Source of the DNA: an uncultured Collinsella sp. | Lineage (GTDB): Bacteria; Actinomycetota; Coriobacteriia; Coriobacteriales; Coriobacteriaceae | DNA length: 64,000 bases | Direction of reading: 5' to 3' | NCBI GenBank assembly: GCA_900548255.1 | Contig: URKH01000001.1 | Span: 3,253-67,252, forward strand | Shown: positions 36,362 through 45,895 of the stretch, piece after piece | How the letters are laid out: every line of letters begins with the position of its first letter | Position numbering within the stretch: position 1 is the stretch's first letter | Notes under the pieces: model-generated | What the model was told of the DNA's origin: nothing | The model's database searches: none | The model's input: only the letters and a program-made list of their open reading frames with translations | Translations under genes and position numbers: made by a program

Positions 36362-37270
36362 ATGATCAAACTTGTGCTGACCGATATGGACGATACGCTG
36401 ATTCCTGCTGGACACGATGTCGCCGGCGACTGCGCCATCGAGGGCATTCATGCCATGCAGGCGGCGGGCCTGCATTTTGGCCCGGTTTCGGGTCGCCAGC
36501 CGTCCGCGATGAGCTGGATGTTCCGCAATCGCTCCGAGTGCTTCTCGACCGGTGCGTTTTGCAACGGCCAGGTGATGTTTGTCGATGGCGAGGCGGTTGC
36601 CTCGCGCGCAACTGATAACGATGCCCTTATGCGCCTGGCCGACTACCTGGAGCAAGAGACCGACGATACCTATTTGAAGGTCTACCGTCTGGGTGATGAC
36701 TTTTGGGACAACGACGCCTATTGCGTGACAAGCGATCCCGAGCGTGCGCGTCGCGCCATGGAGTCAGGCGGCAACGCGTGGCTCAAGGGCGAAGAGGCTC
36801 CCTGTCGCCCTGTCGTTGACGATGCCCCGGTATACAAGGCGAATATCTGGAGTGCCCGTTCGCGCGAGGAGCTCGCCGAGCTGCGCGAGCGTGTTGCCGC
36901 CGAGGTGCCGGAGCTCTCGCTCGTGTTTCCCAACAACCGCGTGCGCCTGTTCGACGTTCTTCCGACCGGCTGGGACAAGGGCTGTGCTGCGCTGGAGCTG
37001 GCGCGCGCTTTGGGCCTGACGCCCGACGAGGTGGCCGTATTCGGCGATTCCGATAACGATTTGCCCATGATCGATGCCGTTCCCAATTCCGTTGCAGTCG
37101 CCAATGCCAACGAGGCCGTCACGGCTGCCGCGCGCTGGCATATCGGCGCTGCGGCAGATGATGCGGTTGCCGGGGCTCTGCATCAGATTGCCGCCTGCGC
37201 CGCGACGGGGGAGATGCCGTCGTTTATGCGTCAGATGGACGCGACGGGTTTCGACGTCACGAACGTCTAG
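36362..37270 (+). CDS. HAD-family (Cof-type) phosphatase
   Basis: 302 residues, ATG 36362. HAD motif I DMDDTLI (8-14), a C2B cap domain in the middle, motif III Lys in GWDKGCA and motif IV GDSDNDLPM near 230. Cof-type phosphatases hydrolyse sugar phosphates, pyridoxal phosphate or similar small phosphates. Start preceded by GGGGACC rather than a strong ribosome site. Ten bases separate it from the LysR gene, so co-transcription is possible. Confidence 0.9.
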   Translation: MIKLVLTDMDDTLIPAGHDVAGDCAIEGIHAMQAAGLHFGPVSGRQPSAMSWMFRNRSECFSTGAFCNGQVMFVDGEAVASRATDNDALMRLADYLEQETDDTYLKVYRLGDDFWDNDAYCVTSDPERARRAMESGGNAWLKGEEAPCRPVVDDAPVYKANIWSARSREELAELRERVAAEVPELSLVFPNNRVRLFDVLPTGWDKGCAALELARALGLTPDEVAVFGDSDNDLPMIDAVPNSVAVANANEAVTAAARWHIGAAADDAVAGALHQIAACAATGEMPSFMRQMDATGFDVTNV

Positions 37271-37280
37271 GGAGAAAGCC

Positions 37281-38177
37281 ATGAAGCTCCAGCAGCTCAG
37301 ATATGTCGTCAAAGTTGCCGAATGCGGCAGCATCACCGAGGCCTCGCGCCGGCTCTTTGTGTCGCAGCCTTCGATTACCGCGTCAATTCGCGATCTCGAA
37401 AACGAGATGGGTGTACACATCTTTGAGCGCACCAACAAGGGCGTCATTGTGTCCGAGGAAGGCGAGACCTTCTTGGGCTACGCGCGCCAGGTGCTCGACC
37501 AGGCCGACCTGCTCGAGGGCAAGTACAAAGGCACGTCCGAGCAGGTGCCGCACTTTAGTGTGAGCTGCCAGCATTATTCCTTTGCCGTTAATGCATTTGT
37601 CGATGTGATCCGCGAGTTCGATGCCGCGCGCTACGACTTTACCCTGCGCGAGGAGCAGACCCACGAGATTATCGAGGACGTCGCGCATATGAAAAGCGAG
37701 CTCGGCATCCTGTATCTGTCGGAGCACAATCGCGAGGTCATCGAGCGCATGCTGGCGGCCAACGAGCTCGTATTCGAAGGACTCTTCTGCGCTACGCCGC
37801 ATGTCTTTGTGTGCTCCGACCATCCGCTGGCGGGTCGCTCGAGTGTGACGCTCGAGGACTTGGAAGACTACCCGTTCCTGTCCTATGAGCAGGGCAGCTA
37901 CAACTCGTTTTACTATTCCGAGGAGCTGACCTCGACCTTTGAGCGCCGCAAGAATATCCGCGTGCGCGACCGTGCGACGCTGTTCAACCTAGCTATGGGC
38001 CTTAACGGTTACACGGTGTGTTCGGGCGTGATCAGCCATGAACTTAACGGCCCCGGCATTATCTCCATTCCGCTCGATGTAGACGAGTACATGGAGATCG
38101 GCATCATCACGCGCAAGAACACGACACTTACGCGCTACGGGCAGGCCTATATCGAAGCGATTCGTCAGCACATCTAG
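37281..38177 (+). CDS. LysR family regulator upstream of the MetE-like gene
   Basis: 298 residues, ATG 37281 with GGGAGAAAGCC upstream. HTH (about 1-60) with SITEASRRLFVSQPSITASIRDLENEMG; substrate-binding domain typical of CysB/MetR-type regulators. The next gene on the same strand is a methionine synthase-like methyltransferase, so control of methionine or sulfur metabolism is likely, but this is inferred from position only. Confidence 0.9.
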   Translation: MKLQQLRYVVKVAECGSITEASRRLFVSQPSITASIRDLENEMGVHIFERTNKGVIVSEEGETFLGYARQVLDQADLLEGKYKGTSEQVPHFSVSCQHYSFAVNAFVDVIREFDAARYDFTLREEQTHEIIEDVAHMKSELGILYLSEHNREVIERMLAANELVFEGLFCATPHVFVCSDHPLAGRSSVTLEDLEDYPFLSYEQGSYNSFYYSEELTSTFERRKNIRVRDRATLFNLAMGLNGYTVCSGVISHELNGPGIISIPLDVDEYMEIGIITRKNTTLTRYGQAYIEAIRQHI

Positions 38178-38280
38178 ACTGCTGCGTTCTGCACGGGTCA
38201 AATCTCTTTATGGCAGTCCCAACTAATATAGGAAGCATCTATATCAAACTGTTATAAACGCATATTTTACGATGTCCATA

Positions 38281-38290
38281 TGAGCGCTCA
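38281..38290. promoter_or_regulatory. Short palindrome upstream of the MetE-like gene
   Basis: TGAGCGCTCA, a perfect ten-base palindrome, lies 43 bases before the start codon. It could be a regulator half-site; evidence is weak. Confidence 0.3.
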
Positions 38291-38332
38291 TACTCTGTCC
38301 CAGTAAAGCAACCAATGCAAAGGGAGATATCT

Positions 38333-39466
38333 ATGAGCACTTCGATTCAACCGAACGCGCCGTTTCGTGCCGATATCGTCGGCAGTTTTCTTCGTCCGCA
38401 GGCTGTAAAGGACGCCCGTGCCGCCTATGTCGCGGGTAAACTCGACGCTTCCGGCCTTAAGGCCGTCGAGGACGAGGCCATCCGCGACTTAGTGGCCAAG
38501 CAGAAGGCTGCCGGCCTGCAGGTGATTACCGATGGCGAGTTCCGCCGCAGCTACTGGCACCTCGATTTTATGTGGGGCCTCAACGGCATTGAGCGCCGCG
38601 CCTCGCGCACGGGCTACATGTTCCACGATGAGGAGACTACCGCCGACACCGCCGTGGTAACCGGTCCCATTAGCGGTGAGAATCATCCGTTCGTCGAGCA
38701 CTTCAAATTTATCAAGTCGCTCGAGGGAGAGGGCCAGGTCGCGCGCCAGACCATTCCGGCGCCGATCCAGACGTTCTCCGAAGTCACACTCGACCGCTGC
38801 GATGGCCAGCAGGAGAGTCTGCACGCCGTCTACAAGACCGACGAAGAACTCGTCGATGCCATTGCCGCAGCATACCGCACCGTGATTGCTGACCTGTATG
38901 CCGCGGGCTGCCGCAACATCCAGTTTGATGACTGCACCTGGGGCATCTACTGCGATACCGATTTTGTTGCCAAAACCGGCATGAGCCCGGTCGACCTGCA
39001 AAAGGTAAGCGAGCTGGGCGTGGCGCTCAACAATGCCGCCATCGAGGGCAAGCCCGACGATCTGGTTATCAACACGCATGTATGCCGCGGCAACTACCAC
39101 TCCACCTACGCTTTTGAGGGCGGCTACGACCCCATCGCGCCGTACCTGTTTGCGCATGAGGACGTTGACGCGTTCTATCTGGAGTTCGACACGCCCCGCG
39201 CCGGTGGTTTTGAGCCGCTCAAGTACGTTGCTCCCGGCAAGAAGGTCGTGCTGGGCTTGGTGACCACCAAGGCGGCAGAGCTCGAGAACGAGGATGTTAT
39301 CGTCGAGCGCATCCGCGAGGCGGCAAAGTACGTGCCGCTCGAGAACCTGTATCTGTCTCCGCAGTGTGGCTTTGCCAGCTGCGAGATTGGCAATAAGCTG
39401 ACCGAGGACGAGCAGTGGGCAAAGATTGCGCTGGTCAGGCGTATTGCCGAGCGCGTTTGGAAATAG
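38333..39466 (+). CDS. MetE C-terminal-like (cobalamin-independent) methyltransferase
   Basis: 377 residues from ATG 38333 with AAGGGAG five bases upstream. Belongs to the MetE/YxjG family: DGEFRRSYWHLDFMWGL (about 65-81), the IQFDDCTWG strand, a zinc-ligand-like THVCRGNYHS (His and Cys) and the C-terminal LSPQCGFAS (catalytic Cys). Such short proteins have only the catalytic barrel of MetE and are thought to make methionine from homocysteine using a methyl donor that is not always folate. Regulated in all likelihood by the preceding LysR. Confidence 0.88.
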   Translation: MSTSIQPNAPFRADIVGSFLRPQAVKDARAAYVAGKLDASGLKAVEDEAIRDLVAKQKAAGLQVITDGEFRRSYWHLDFMWGLNGIERRASRTGYMFHDEETTADTAVVTGPISGENHPFVEHFKFIKSLEGEGQVARQTIPAPIQTFSEVTLDRCDGQQESLHAVYKTDEELVDAIAAAYRTVIADLYAAGCRNIQFDDCTWGIYCDTDFVAKTGMSPVDLQKVSELGVALNNAAIEGKPDDLVINTHVCRGNYHSTYAFEGGYDPIAPYLFAHEDVDAFYLEFDTPRAGGFEPLKYVAPGKKVVLGLVTTKAAELENEDVIVERIREAAKYVPLENLYLSPQCGFASCEIGNKLTEDEQWAKIALVRRIAERVWK

Positions 39467-39588
39467 CGCTAGCGTTTGCAGGTGGCGGCGCGTGCGAGGT
39501 ACTGCATATCGCGTACAATGGTTCGGATCGTATCGTTCGGGCAGGTTATCCGATATGCCTGATCGCCCTTCCATTCGAAAGGACTTCC

Positions 39589-40923
39589 ATGTCCCAGTCT
39601 TCGATGCCCGCCGTCACCGATGCCATCTACGATGCATCGTCGCTCGGCCGTCCGCGCATGTTTGTGTTGGGTTTGCAACACATGTTTGCGATGTTCGGAG
39701 CCACGGTGCTCGTGCCCGTGCTCACCGGCCTTTCTGTTTCGGCGACGCTTCTGTTCGCCGGCATCGGCACGCTGCTGTTTCATTTTCTATCGCGCGGTAA
39801 GGTGCCCGCGTTCCTGGGCTCCTCATTTGCCTTTATCGCGGGTTATGCCGCCATTGCGCCCAACGGCGAGGCCGAGCTTTTGCCCTACGCTTGCCTGGGC
39901 GTAGCTTGTGCCGGCCTGCTCTATCCGGTGCTTGCGGCCCTGTTCCGCGCCTTTGGCGCCAAGCGTGTCATGCGTTTCTTCCCGCCGGTGGTGACTGGCC
40001 CCATCGTCATTTCCATCGGCTTGATCCTGGCAAGCTCTGCCATTGCTAACTGCCAGACCAACTGGCTTGTCGCCGTTATCGCTGTGGCCGTGATCATCAT
40101 CTGCAACATCTGGGGCCGCGGCATGGTCAAGATCGTGCCGATTCTGCTGGGCGTTGTGGTGAGCTATGCCGTTGCGGCCGCGCTGGGCGAGGTCGACTTC
40201 TCTGGCGTCGCAGCCGCCCCCTGGGTTGGCTTGCCCGTCGTGTGGGACAACACCGTGTTTGCGCTCTTTGGACCGCAGTTCGATAGCAGTCTTGCCACGA
40301 CGGCCATCATCACCATCATGCCGCTGGCCTTTGCAACTATGATCGAGCATATCGGCGATATCTCCGCCATCGGATCGACTTGTGAGCGCAACTACATTGC
40401 CGATCCCGGCCTGCACCGTACCCTGCTCGGCGATGGCCTGGCGACCATCTTGGCATCGCTCTTTGGCGCTCCTGCCAATACGACGTATGGCGAGAACACC
40501 GGCGTGCTTGCCTTGACGCGTGTGTTCGACCCGCGTGTGATTCGCATTGCCGCCTGCTGCGCCATTGTGCTTTCGTTCTGCCCCAAGTTTGCTGCGGTGA
40601 TTGCCGCCATGCCGGCATGCGTTATCGGCGGTGTGTCGCTCGTGCTCTACGGCATGATCAGCGCCGTTGGTGTACGTAACCTCATCGAGAACCAGGTTGA
40701 TTTCCAGAACAACCGCAACGTGCTGGTGGCGGCTCTGGTGCTCGTGCTTTCGCTCGGCATTGCCTACAGTACCGCCGGTGCCATCGTGCTGGAGCTGGGC
40801 GGCGTGACGATTTCGCTTTCGGGCCTTGCCGTGGGCTCGCTGGTGGGCATTGTGCTCAACGCCATCCTGCCCGGTAACGACTTTGAGTTCGATACTTCCG
40901 AGCTTGAGGAGACTGCTGAATAG
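39589..40923 (+). CDS. uraA: Uracil/xanthine permease, NCS2 family
   Basis: 444 residues, ATG 39589 with AAAGGA seven bases upstream. About twelve to fourteen membrane segments. Key UraA features are present: the substrate-binding glutamates in IEHIGD (about residue 247) and TTYGENTGVLALT (about 300), and the N-terminal QHMFAMFGATVLVPVLTG motif of NCS2 transporters. GENTG favours a uracil carrier over a purine carrier. Proton symport assumed from the family. Followed by a bidirectional terminator. Confidence 0.9.
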   Translation: MSQSSMPAVTDAIYDASSLGRPRMFVLGLQHMFAMFGATVLVPVLTGLSVSATLLFAGIGTLLFHFLSRGKVPAFLGSSFAFIAGYAAIAPNGEAELLPYACLGVACAGLLYPVLAALFRAFGAKRVMRFFPPVVTGPIVISIGLILASSAIANCQTNWLVAVIAVAVIIICNIWGRGMVKIVPILLGVVVSYAVAAALGEVDFSGVAAAPWVGLPVVWDNTVFALFGPQFDSSLATTAIITIMPLAFATMIEHIGDISAIGSTCERNYIADPGLHRTLLGDGLATILASLFGAPANTTYGENTGVLALTRVFDPRVIRIAACCAIVLSFCPKFAAVIAAMPACVIGGVSLVLYGMISAVGVRNLIENQVDFQNNRNVLVAALVLVLSLGIAYSTAGAIVLELGGVTISLSGLAVGSLVGIVLNAILPGNDFEFDTSELEETAE

Positions 40924-40940
40924 CAGCTGCGTTCAGCCAA

Positions 40941-40988
40941 ATTAAAAATGGCGTCCATGCGTATGTACGCGTGGATGCCATTTTTAAT
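40941..40988. terminator. Bidirectional terminator between uraA and the esterase gene
   Basis: Near-perfect long hairpin ATTAAAAATGGC...GCCATTTTTAAT with a central TCCATGCGT/ACGCGTGGA pair; it also contains the stop codon of the esterase gene on the minus strand. Confidence 0.88.
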
Positions 40989-41649
40989 GCGTCAGTATCC
41001 AGTGGATGCCGCGTGCCATGCGCAGGTCAGTTTGGGTAAAGTGATTGCCGGGGTTGAGCTCCAGCGTTGTTGGAATGTCACGCTCGATAAACAGCTCTTC
41101 CATCGCGCGCGTATCGTCGAGTACGTGCCGCATCATGCGGTTGGGCGTCTTGGTTTCCTTTTTGCCGAGTGACAGATAGACGGCGTCGGGCGTAGCTGCC
41201 ATCGTGCGCTCGCGCGCGTAGTCGATAAAGCCGGGGAACCACAGCGACCCCGATGCACTCGCCGCGCGCTCAAAGACATCTGTTTGCCAAAGTGCCCACA
41301 GTGCAAAAAGACCCGCCAACGAGTAGCCGGCAACGCCGCGCCAGGTGGGCGGTTGCGGGAGCGATGATTCGGCCTCTGGGATTATCTGCTTCAACAACTC
41401 GTCAAGAAAACCAGCGGCCTGTCCACCAAAGGGCTCGGCATCGCGCACGGTACCGTCGCATACCCAGGGGCTCAGCTCGCGATTCCAGTTGAGGCTGCCA
41501 ATGCCGACAAGCGTGAAGGGCGGGCAGTTGAGCTCTCGGCAGCGTTCATAAACCTCCGTGCCGTCGCCCATGACCACGGGAAGATAGATGACTGGTGCGC
41601 TTTCGGCATGCTGTGCATGAACGGTTATCTGCTTTTGATGCGCTTCCAT
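40984..41649 (-). CDS. Alpha/beta-hydrolase esterase (enterochelin-esterase-like)
   Basis: 221 residues, ATG 41649 with GAGAGAAG upstream. The nucleophile elbow GYSLAG (about residue 112-117) fits GxSxG, with a later catalytic-His candidate in NPGNHFT. VVMGDGTEVYERC at the N-terminus and SGSLWFPGF match the esterase-D/Fes-like family. Substrate unknown; no siderophore genes nearby. No signal peptide, so cytoplasmic. Confidence 0.85.
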   Translation of the reverse strand: MEAHQKQITVHAQHAESAPVIYLPVVMGDGTEVYERCRELNCPPFTLVGIGSLNWNRELSPWVCDGTVRDAEPFGGQAAGFLDELLKQIIPEAESSLPQPPTWRGVAGYSLAGLFALWALWQTDVFERAASASGSLWFPGFIDYARERTMAATPDAVYLSLGKKETKTPNRMMRHVLDDTRAMEELFIERDIPTTLELNPGNHFTQTDLRMARGIHWILTH

Positions 41650-41763
41650 GACGGGCTTCTCTCGGCGTTGTGATATCGACGGCCCCCATTGTCGCACGCC
41701 GGCTCATGCAGGTTGGGCTAGACCAAAGACAATCTCGTGCATACCCTGCGGACGCATATGGAA

Positions 41764-41799
41764 AACGCCACCGCCGGAGGGGAGCTCGGCGGTGGCGTT
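41764..41799 (-). terminator. Terminator of the surface-protein gene
   Basis: Perfect 12-base stem AACGCCACCGCC/GGCGGTGGCGTT; on the minus strand it runs into TTTTC. Confidence 0.85.
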
Positions 41800-41856
41800 G
41801 TTAAACGGTGCTGGGACTCGGGGCCTTCGCGGGAGCTGCCATGTGCGCAGAGGCGT

Positions 41857-43647
41857 CTAAGAGCGCTTGCGGCTCGCCATGGTGCCTGCGGCGATAGCGG
41901 CTGTTCCCGCAAGGACGGTTGCCACGATGGCCGCACCCGAGGTGTCGCCGGTTGCCGCGAGCACGCCGGTAGTCTTGGCTTTCGTGATTGAAGCCGCAAC
42001 GGCCTTGGTCGGCTTTGAGCACTCAGGCTTGGGGTTCTGCTTGGACTCCGCGGGCTTGCTTTCTGCGGGCTTGGTCTCGTCGGGCTTGGGGTCTTCCGGC
42101 TTGGCTACCTCGGGAGGTGCGATGACCATGCTCTTGGCGACAGCTTCGTTATAGGGGGAGTCGATCACAGCGTCGCCCGTGCCGATGGCTTGGCCTGCCT
42201 CGTAGATGCCGTCACGGAGCTTGCGATAGTCAATGACCTTGCCGCCTTCGGGCGTCTGGATGGCGGCGTTCTCAATCTTGATGGTGCCGATTGTCTTGCC
42301 GTCAGCGCTCATGGCACGGGCAAAGATTGCCGCTGTATCTCCTTCGGCCGTTACCTTGCTGCGGATGATCGAGATGACTGCGGGTGTGACGCCCTCGCTG
42401 GTCTGGGCGATGATGCCGATGTTCTCGCCTTGGGGCTCGGGGCTCGTCTCACCATCTTGGTTTTCGCTGTAGGGGATGGGGCCGTCGCCGTTCTCGACAT
42501 AGCGGGCTATGGCCTTGACAACGGAGTCGCTGATGTAGATGTGGCCACCCTCCTCGTTGGGTCGATCGTTTCTGGTGGAGAATGCAGCCGAAACCTCGCC
42601 TTCCGCAAACGCGTCCACGGTGGAGCCGTTCTTGACGACGATATCGTCTTGGTAGGTGAAGAGGGCAATGGCGTCACCGTATCTGCCTTTACTTGCGCGG
42701 ACTGTCACGTTTGCATGATCGAGTGTGATGCCCTTGTGGGCATAGACGCCATATTCAACACCGTTTGCGTTGAGGGAGGCGTTTGTGGCTGCGAGGCTGC
42801 CCTTGGCCTCGACGGCGGCGTCTTTCTCGGAGCTCGCCTTGACCTGGCTGCCGTCCGAGATATTGATGTTGCCGCCGCTCCAAATGGCCTCACCATCGGC
42901 TGAGCTTGCCTCGACTGTGCCGCCACCCTTGATGGTGAGGTTCTTGTCGGTTCCGATACCCTTGTCCTTGGTAGCCCTGGCGGTGACGGCCCCGCTGTCG
43001 TCAATCGTGATATTGCCGTTTGCCCTGATGCCATCCGATACGCCCGTGGCGTTGACGTTGCCCGAACCTTTGATAGCGAGATCGCCCTCGGCGTCGATGG
43101 CATCAAACCCAGCGCTCGTGGCGTTGACGGATCCGGCTCCGTCGATGTTGATATTACCCGTGGAGAGGATAGCGTCCTCAGTAGATGTCACGCTGAGCGT
43201 GCTGCCCGCGTCGCCTTGGATATTGAGCTCGGCGTTCTCATTCTTGCCATGAGAAGCCTTGATGCCTTCGATCCAGTCGGCAGTGACGATGTTGTTTCCC
43301 GAGTAATTCACGTTGAGCTTGCCTGCGGCCTGGATCTCGCCGCCGTTATAGTTGTTGAGCTTCAAGTCGTCGGCGCCGTCCCACGACCAGGTGCCGGTCT
43401 CGTCGCCCGCCGCAGTGCCGGCGTTGTATTTGGTTTCGCCGACCTTGACCCATTCCGCCGCGAGCGAGACGCTCGGCATGAGCAGCGAGCTCACCGTGAG
43501 CGCGCACACGGCGCCTACGACGATGCGGCGCGTCACGCGGCGCCAGCTGCCGTGCGCGAGTCCTATGCGACGGCGAACGTCGGGTTCGGCAACATGGGTT
43601 CCGGCGGTAGTGTCATTGCGTTTGGGGGTCGTGAACAAGGCTGCCAT
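41857..43647 (-). CDS. Repetitive surface protein with LAATG sorting signal, copy A
   Basis: 596 residues from ATG 43647 (GGGAG five bases upstream). N-terminal cytoplasmic/basic tract and a long hydrophobic signal helix (RRIVVGAVCALTVSSLLMP) ending near SLAAEW. The body is made of short beta-helix-like repeats (GNINI, GSGNVNAT, DGIRANGNITIDDSGAVTA), typical of carbohydrate-binding or adhesive passenger domains. A Pro/Lys/Glu linker precedes LAATGD, a hydrophobic helix and RKRS: a variant LPxTG sortase signal. Near-identical layout to the copy at 43919. Confidence 0.85.
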   Translation of the reverse strand: MAALFTTPKRNDTTAGTHVAEPDVRRRIGLAHGSWRRVTRRIVVGAVCALTVSSLLMPSVSLAAEWVKVGETKYNAGTAAGDETGTWSWDGADDLKLNNYNGGEIQAAGKLNVNYSGNNIVTADWIEGIKASHGKNENAELNIQGDAGSTLSVTSTEDAILSTGNINIDGAGSVNATSAGFDAIDAEGDLAIKGSGNVNATGVSDGIRANGNITIDDSGAVTARATKDKGIGTDKNLTIKGGGTVEASSADGEAIWSGGNINISDGSQVKASSEKDAAVEAKGSLAATNASLNANGVEYGVYAHKGITLDHANVTVRASKGRYGDAIALFTYQDDIVVKNGSTVDAFAEGEVSAAFSTRNDRPNEEGGHIYISDSVVKAIARYVENGDGPIPYSENQDGETSPEPQGENIGIIAQTSEGVTPAVISIIRSKVTAEGDTAAIFARAMSADGKTIGTIKIENAAIQTPEGGKVIDYRKLRDGIYEAGQAIGTGDAVIDSPYNEAVAKSMVIAPPEVAKPEDPKPDETKPAESKPAESKQNPKPECSKPTKAVAASITKAKTTGVLAATGDTSGAAIVATVLAGTAAIAAGTMASRKRS

Positions 43648-43788
43648 GGTTGCTCCCGTTCTCATAGGGCCTATACGGCTAGGTTCAGCGTATCTGCTGG
43701 ATGTTGCCGGCGGTAGTGCCGTTTGGAGGGCAAAATGGCCAAAATGGGGGAGAAATAGGCCGCACGCCGGCGCAGGGACCGACGCTAA

Positions 43789-43826
43789 AAGAAAAGCGCG
43801 GGGCCGCATGGCGACTCCGCGCTTTA
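43789..43826 (-). terminator. Terminator copy inside the duplicated segment
   Basis: AAAGCGCGG/CCGCGCTTT stem with T-run on the minus strand. Identical in sequence to 45833-45870, being the copy carried with the duplicated permease end. It terminates the copy B gene. Confidence 0.8.
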
Positions 43827-43851
43827 TTGTTCAGCTTTTGCAGCCTTGCCC

Positions 43852-43897
43852 TTACGCTACGAAGAAGTAGACGGGGAAGGCAAGGGCTGCGATCCAC
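43852..43897 (-). pseudogene. 3'-terminal fragment of the purine permease gene
   Basis: The last 14 codons (WIAALAFPVYFFVA and stop) of the permease at 45896, repeated exactly 2044 bases to the left together with the permease's terminator. It is a duplication scar without a start codon. The match ends abruptly at GATCCAC (43897 versus 45941). Confidence 0.9.
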
Positions 43898-43918
43898 CCG
43901 TCCTGTGCGAAAAAGTGT

Positions 43919-45691
43919 TTACGAACGTTTGCGACTCGCCAGGGCGCCTGCGGCGATGGCGGCTGTTCCCGCAAGGGCGGCTGCCACGATGGCTGCGTTC
44001 GAGGTGTCGCCGGTTGCCGCGAGCTTGCCGACGGTCTTGGCTCCCTTGGCTGCAACTGCAACGGTCTTGGTTGTCTTCGTGCCCTCGGACTTGGAACCCT
44101 CGGGCTTGGTCTTGCCGTGCTTTTCCTCGGGCTTGGTCTCCTCGGGAGGCACGATGACCGTGCTCTTGGCGACAGCGGCGTCATAGGGGGAGTCAATCGT
44201 GGCATCGCCCGTGCCAATGGTCTGCCCCGCCTCGTAGACGATGCCGTCGCTGAGCTCTTCCTTGTTGCGATAGTCAATGACTTTGCCGCCTGCAGGCGTC
44301 TGGATGATGGCGTCCTTGATTTCGATGGTGCCGATCGCCTTGCCGTCCGCGCTCATGGCAAGGGCGAAGATAGCCGCCGTGTCTCCCTCGGCCGTGACCT
44401 TGCTGCGGACGATCGAGATGGTCGCGGGCGTGATGCCCTTCTCGGTCTGCGCGAAGATGCCGATGTTCAGGCCCTCGGACTCAGGGATGATTTCGTCGTT
44501 TTGGTCTCCACTGTAGTGGTCGGGGCCGTCGCCGCCGGTCTCGGCATAGCGGGCTATGGCCTTGACAACGGAGTCGCTGATGTAGATATGGCCACCCGCT
44601 TCGTCGGAGTAGAAATTACTGGTGGAGATTGCAACCGAGAACCTGCCTTCTGCGAGCGCATCCACAGTCGAGCCGTTCTTGATGACGATGTTGTCCTCAT
44701 CGGTGAAGAGTGCGCTGGCTTCCCCGCCATCTGAGCTTGCGCGGACCGTCACGGTCGCGCCATCGAGCGTGATGCCCTTGTAGACATAGATGCCATACCC
44801 AACGCCACTTGCGTTGAGGGAAGCGTTCGTGACCGTGAGGCTGTTTTTACCGTCGATGGCGGCGTCTTCCTCGGAGCTTGCCTTGACCTGGCTGCCACCC
44901 GAGATCTCGATGTTGCCGTCGGCCCAAATCGCATTGTCTTTGATAGAGCTTGCCTCTACCTTGCCGCCGCCCTTTATGATGAGGTTCTCGTTAGCATCGA
45001 TACCCTGATCCTCGGTGGCCTTGGCGGTGACGGTTCCGCTGTTGTCGATCGTGATGTTGCCGTCGGCCCTGATGCCATCCGAATCGCCCGTGGCGTTAAC
45101 GTTTCCCGAGCCCTTGATGGTGACATCGCCCCCGGCATCGATGGCATCGTGCTCGGTGCTCGTGGCGTTGACAGTGCCAGCGCCGTCGATGTTGATGTTG
45201 CCGACGGAAGTGATGGCGTCACGAGAAGATGTCACGTTGAGCGTGCTGGACGCGTCGCCCTGAATATTAAGCTCGGCGTTCTCGTTCGCGCCATCCTTAA
45301 CCTTGATGCCGCGGCCGTTGTCGTTAGTGACGGTGTTGTTGCCCTCGTAGCTCACGTTGAGCTTGCCCGCTGCCTCGATCGCGCCGCCGTTATAGCCGTT
45401 GAGCTTCATGTCGTCGGCGCCGTCCCAGCTCCAGGTGCCGGCGGCGTCGCCCGCCGCGGTGCCGGCGTTGTATTGGGTGCCGCCGACGTCCACCCACTCG
45501 GCCGCGAGCGAGACGCTCGGCATGAGCAGCGAACTTACCGTGAGCGCGCATACGGCGCCTACAACGATGCGGCGTGTCACGCGGCGCCAGCTGCCGTGTG
45601 CGAGCAGCGTGCGACGGCGCACGTCGGGCTCGACAAAATGGGCTCCAGAGGTTTTGTCATTGCGCTTGGGGGTCGTGAACAAGGCGGCCAT
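43919..45691 (-). CDS. Repetitive surface protein with LAATG sorting signal, copy B
   Basis: 590 residues from ATG 45691. Same architecture as copy A: near-identical first 75 residues including the signal helix, repeats such as GSGNVNATGDSDGIRADGNITIDNSGTVTA in shorter pieces, a charged linker with TKPEGSKSEGTK, and C-terminal KLAATGDTSNAA with a membrane helix and RKRS. The gene differs from copy A by substitutions and a net of six codons. Presumed surface adhesin or carbohydrate ligand; the function is not shown by sequence. Confidence 0.85.
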   Translation of the reverse strand: MAALFTTPKRNDKTSGAHFVEPDVRRRTLLAHGSWRRVTRRIVVGAVCALTVSSLLMPSVSLAAEWVDVGGTQYNAGTAAGDAAGTWSWDGADDMKLNGYNGGAIEAAGKLNVSYEGNNTVTNDNGRGIKVKDGANENAELNIQGDASSTLNVTSSRDAITSVGNINIDGAGTVNATSTEHDAIDAGGDVTIKGSGNVNATGDSDGIRADGNITIDNSGTVTAKATEDQGIDANENLIIKGGGKVEASSIKDNAIWADGNIEISGGSQVKASSEEDAAIDGKNSLTVTNASLNASGVGYGIYVYKGITLDGATVTVRASSDGGEASALFTDEDNIVIKNGSTVDALAEGRFSVAISTSNFYSDEAGGHIYISDSVVKAIARYAETGGDGPDHYSGDQNDEIIPESEGLNIGIFAQTEKGITPATISIVRSKVTAEGDTAAIFALAMSADGKAIGTIEIKDAIIQTPAGGKVIDYRNKEELSDGIVYEAGQTIGTGDATIDSPYDAAVAKSTVIVPPEETKPEEKHGKTKPEGSKSEGTKTTKTVAVAAKGAKTVGKLAATGDTSNAAIVAAALAGTAAIAAGALASRKRS

Positions 45692-45832
45692 GGTTACTCC
45701 CATCCTCATAGGGCCTATGCGATTACGCCCAGCATATCTGCAGGATGTAGCCGGCGGTAGTGCCGTTTGGAGGGCAAAATGGCCAAAATGGGGGAGAAAT
45801 AGGCCGCACGCCGGCGCAGGGACCGACGCTAA

Positions 45833-45870
45833 AAGAAAAGCGCGGGGCCGCATGGCGACTCCGCGCTTTA
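45833..45870 (-). terminator. Terminator of the purine permease
   Basis: AAAGCGCGG (45837-45845) with CCGCGCTTT (45861-45869); T-rich run on the minus strand. Confidence 0.85.
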
Positions 45871-45895
45871 TTGTTCAGCTTTTGCAGCCTTGCCC

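Noticed and set aside
43647..43809. Upstream extension of surface-protein copy A by 54 residues
   Set aside because: The extension includes the terminator and the non-coding duplicate; the start at 43647 has a ribosome site.
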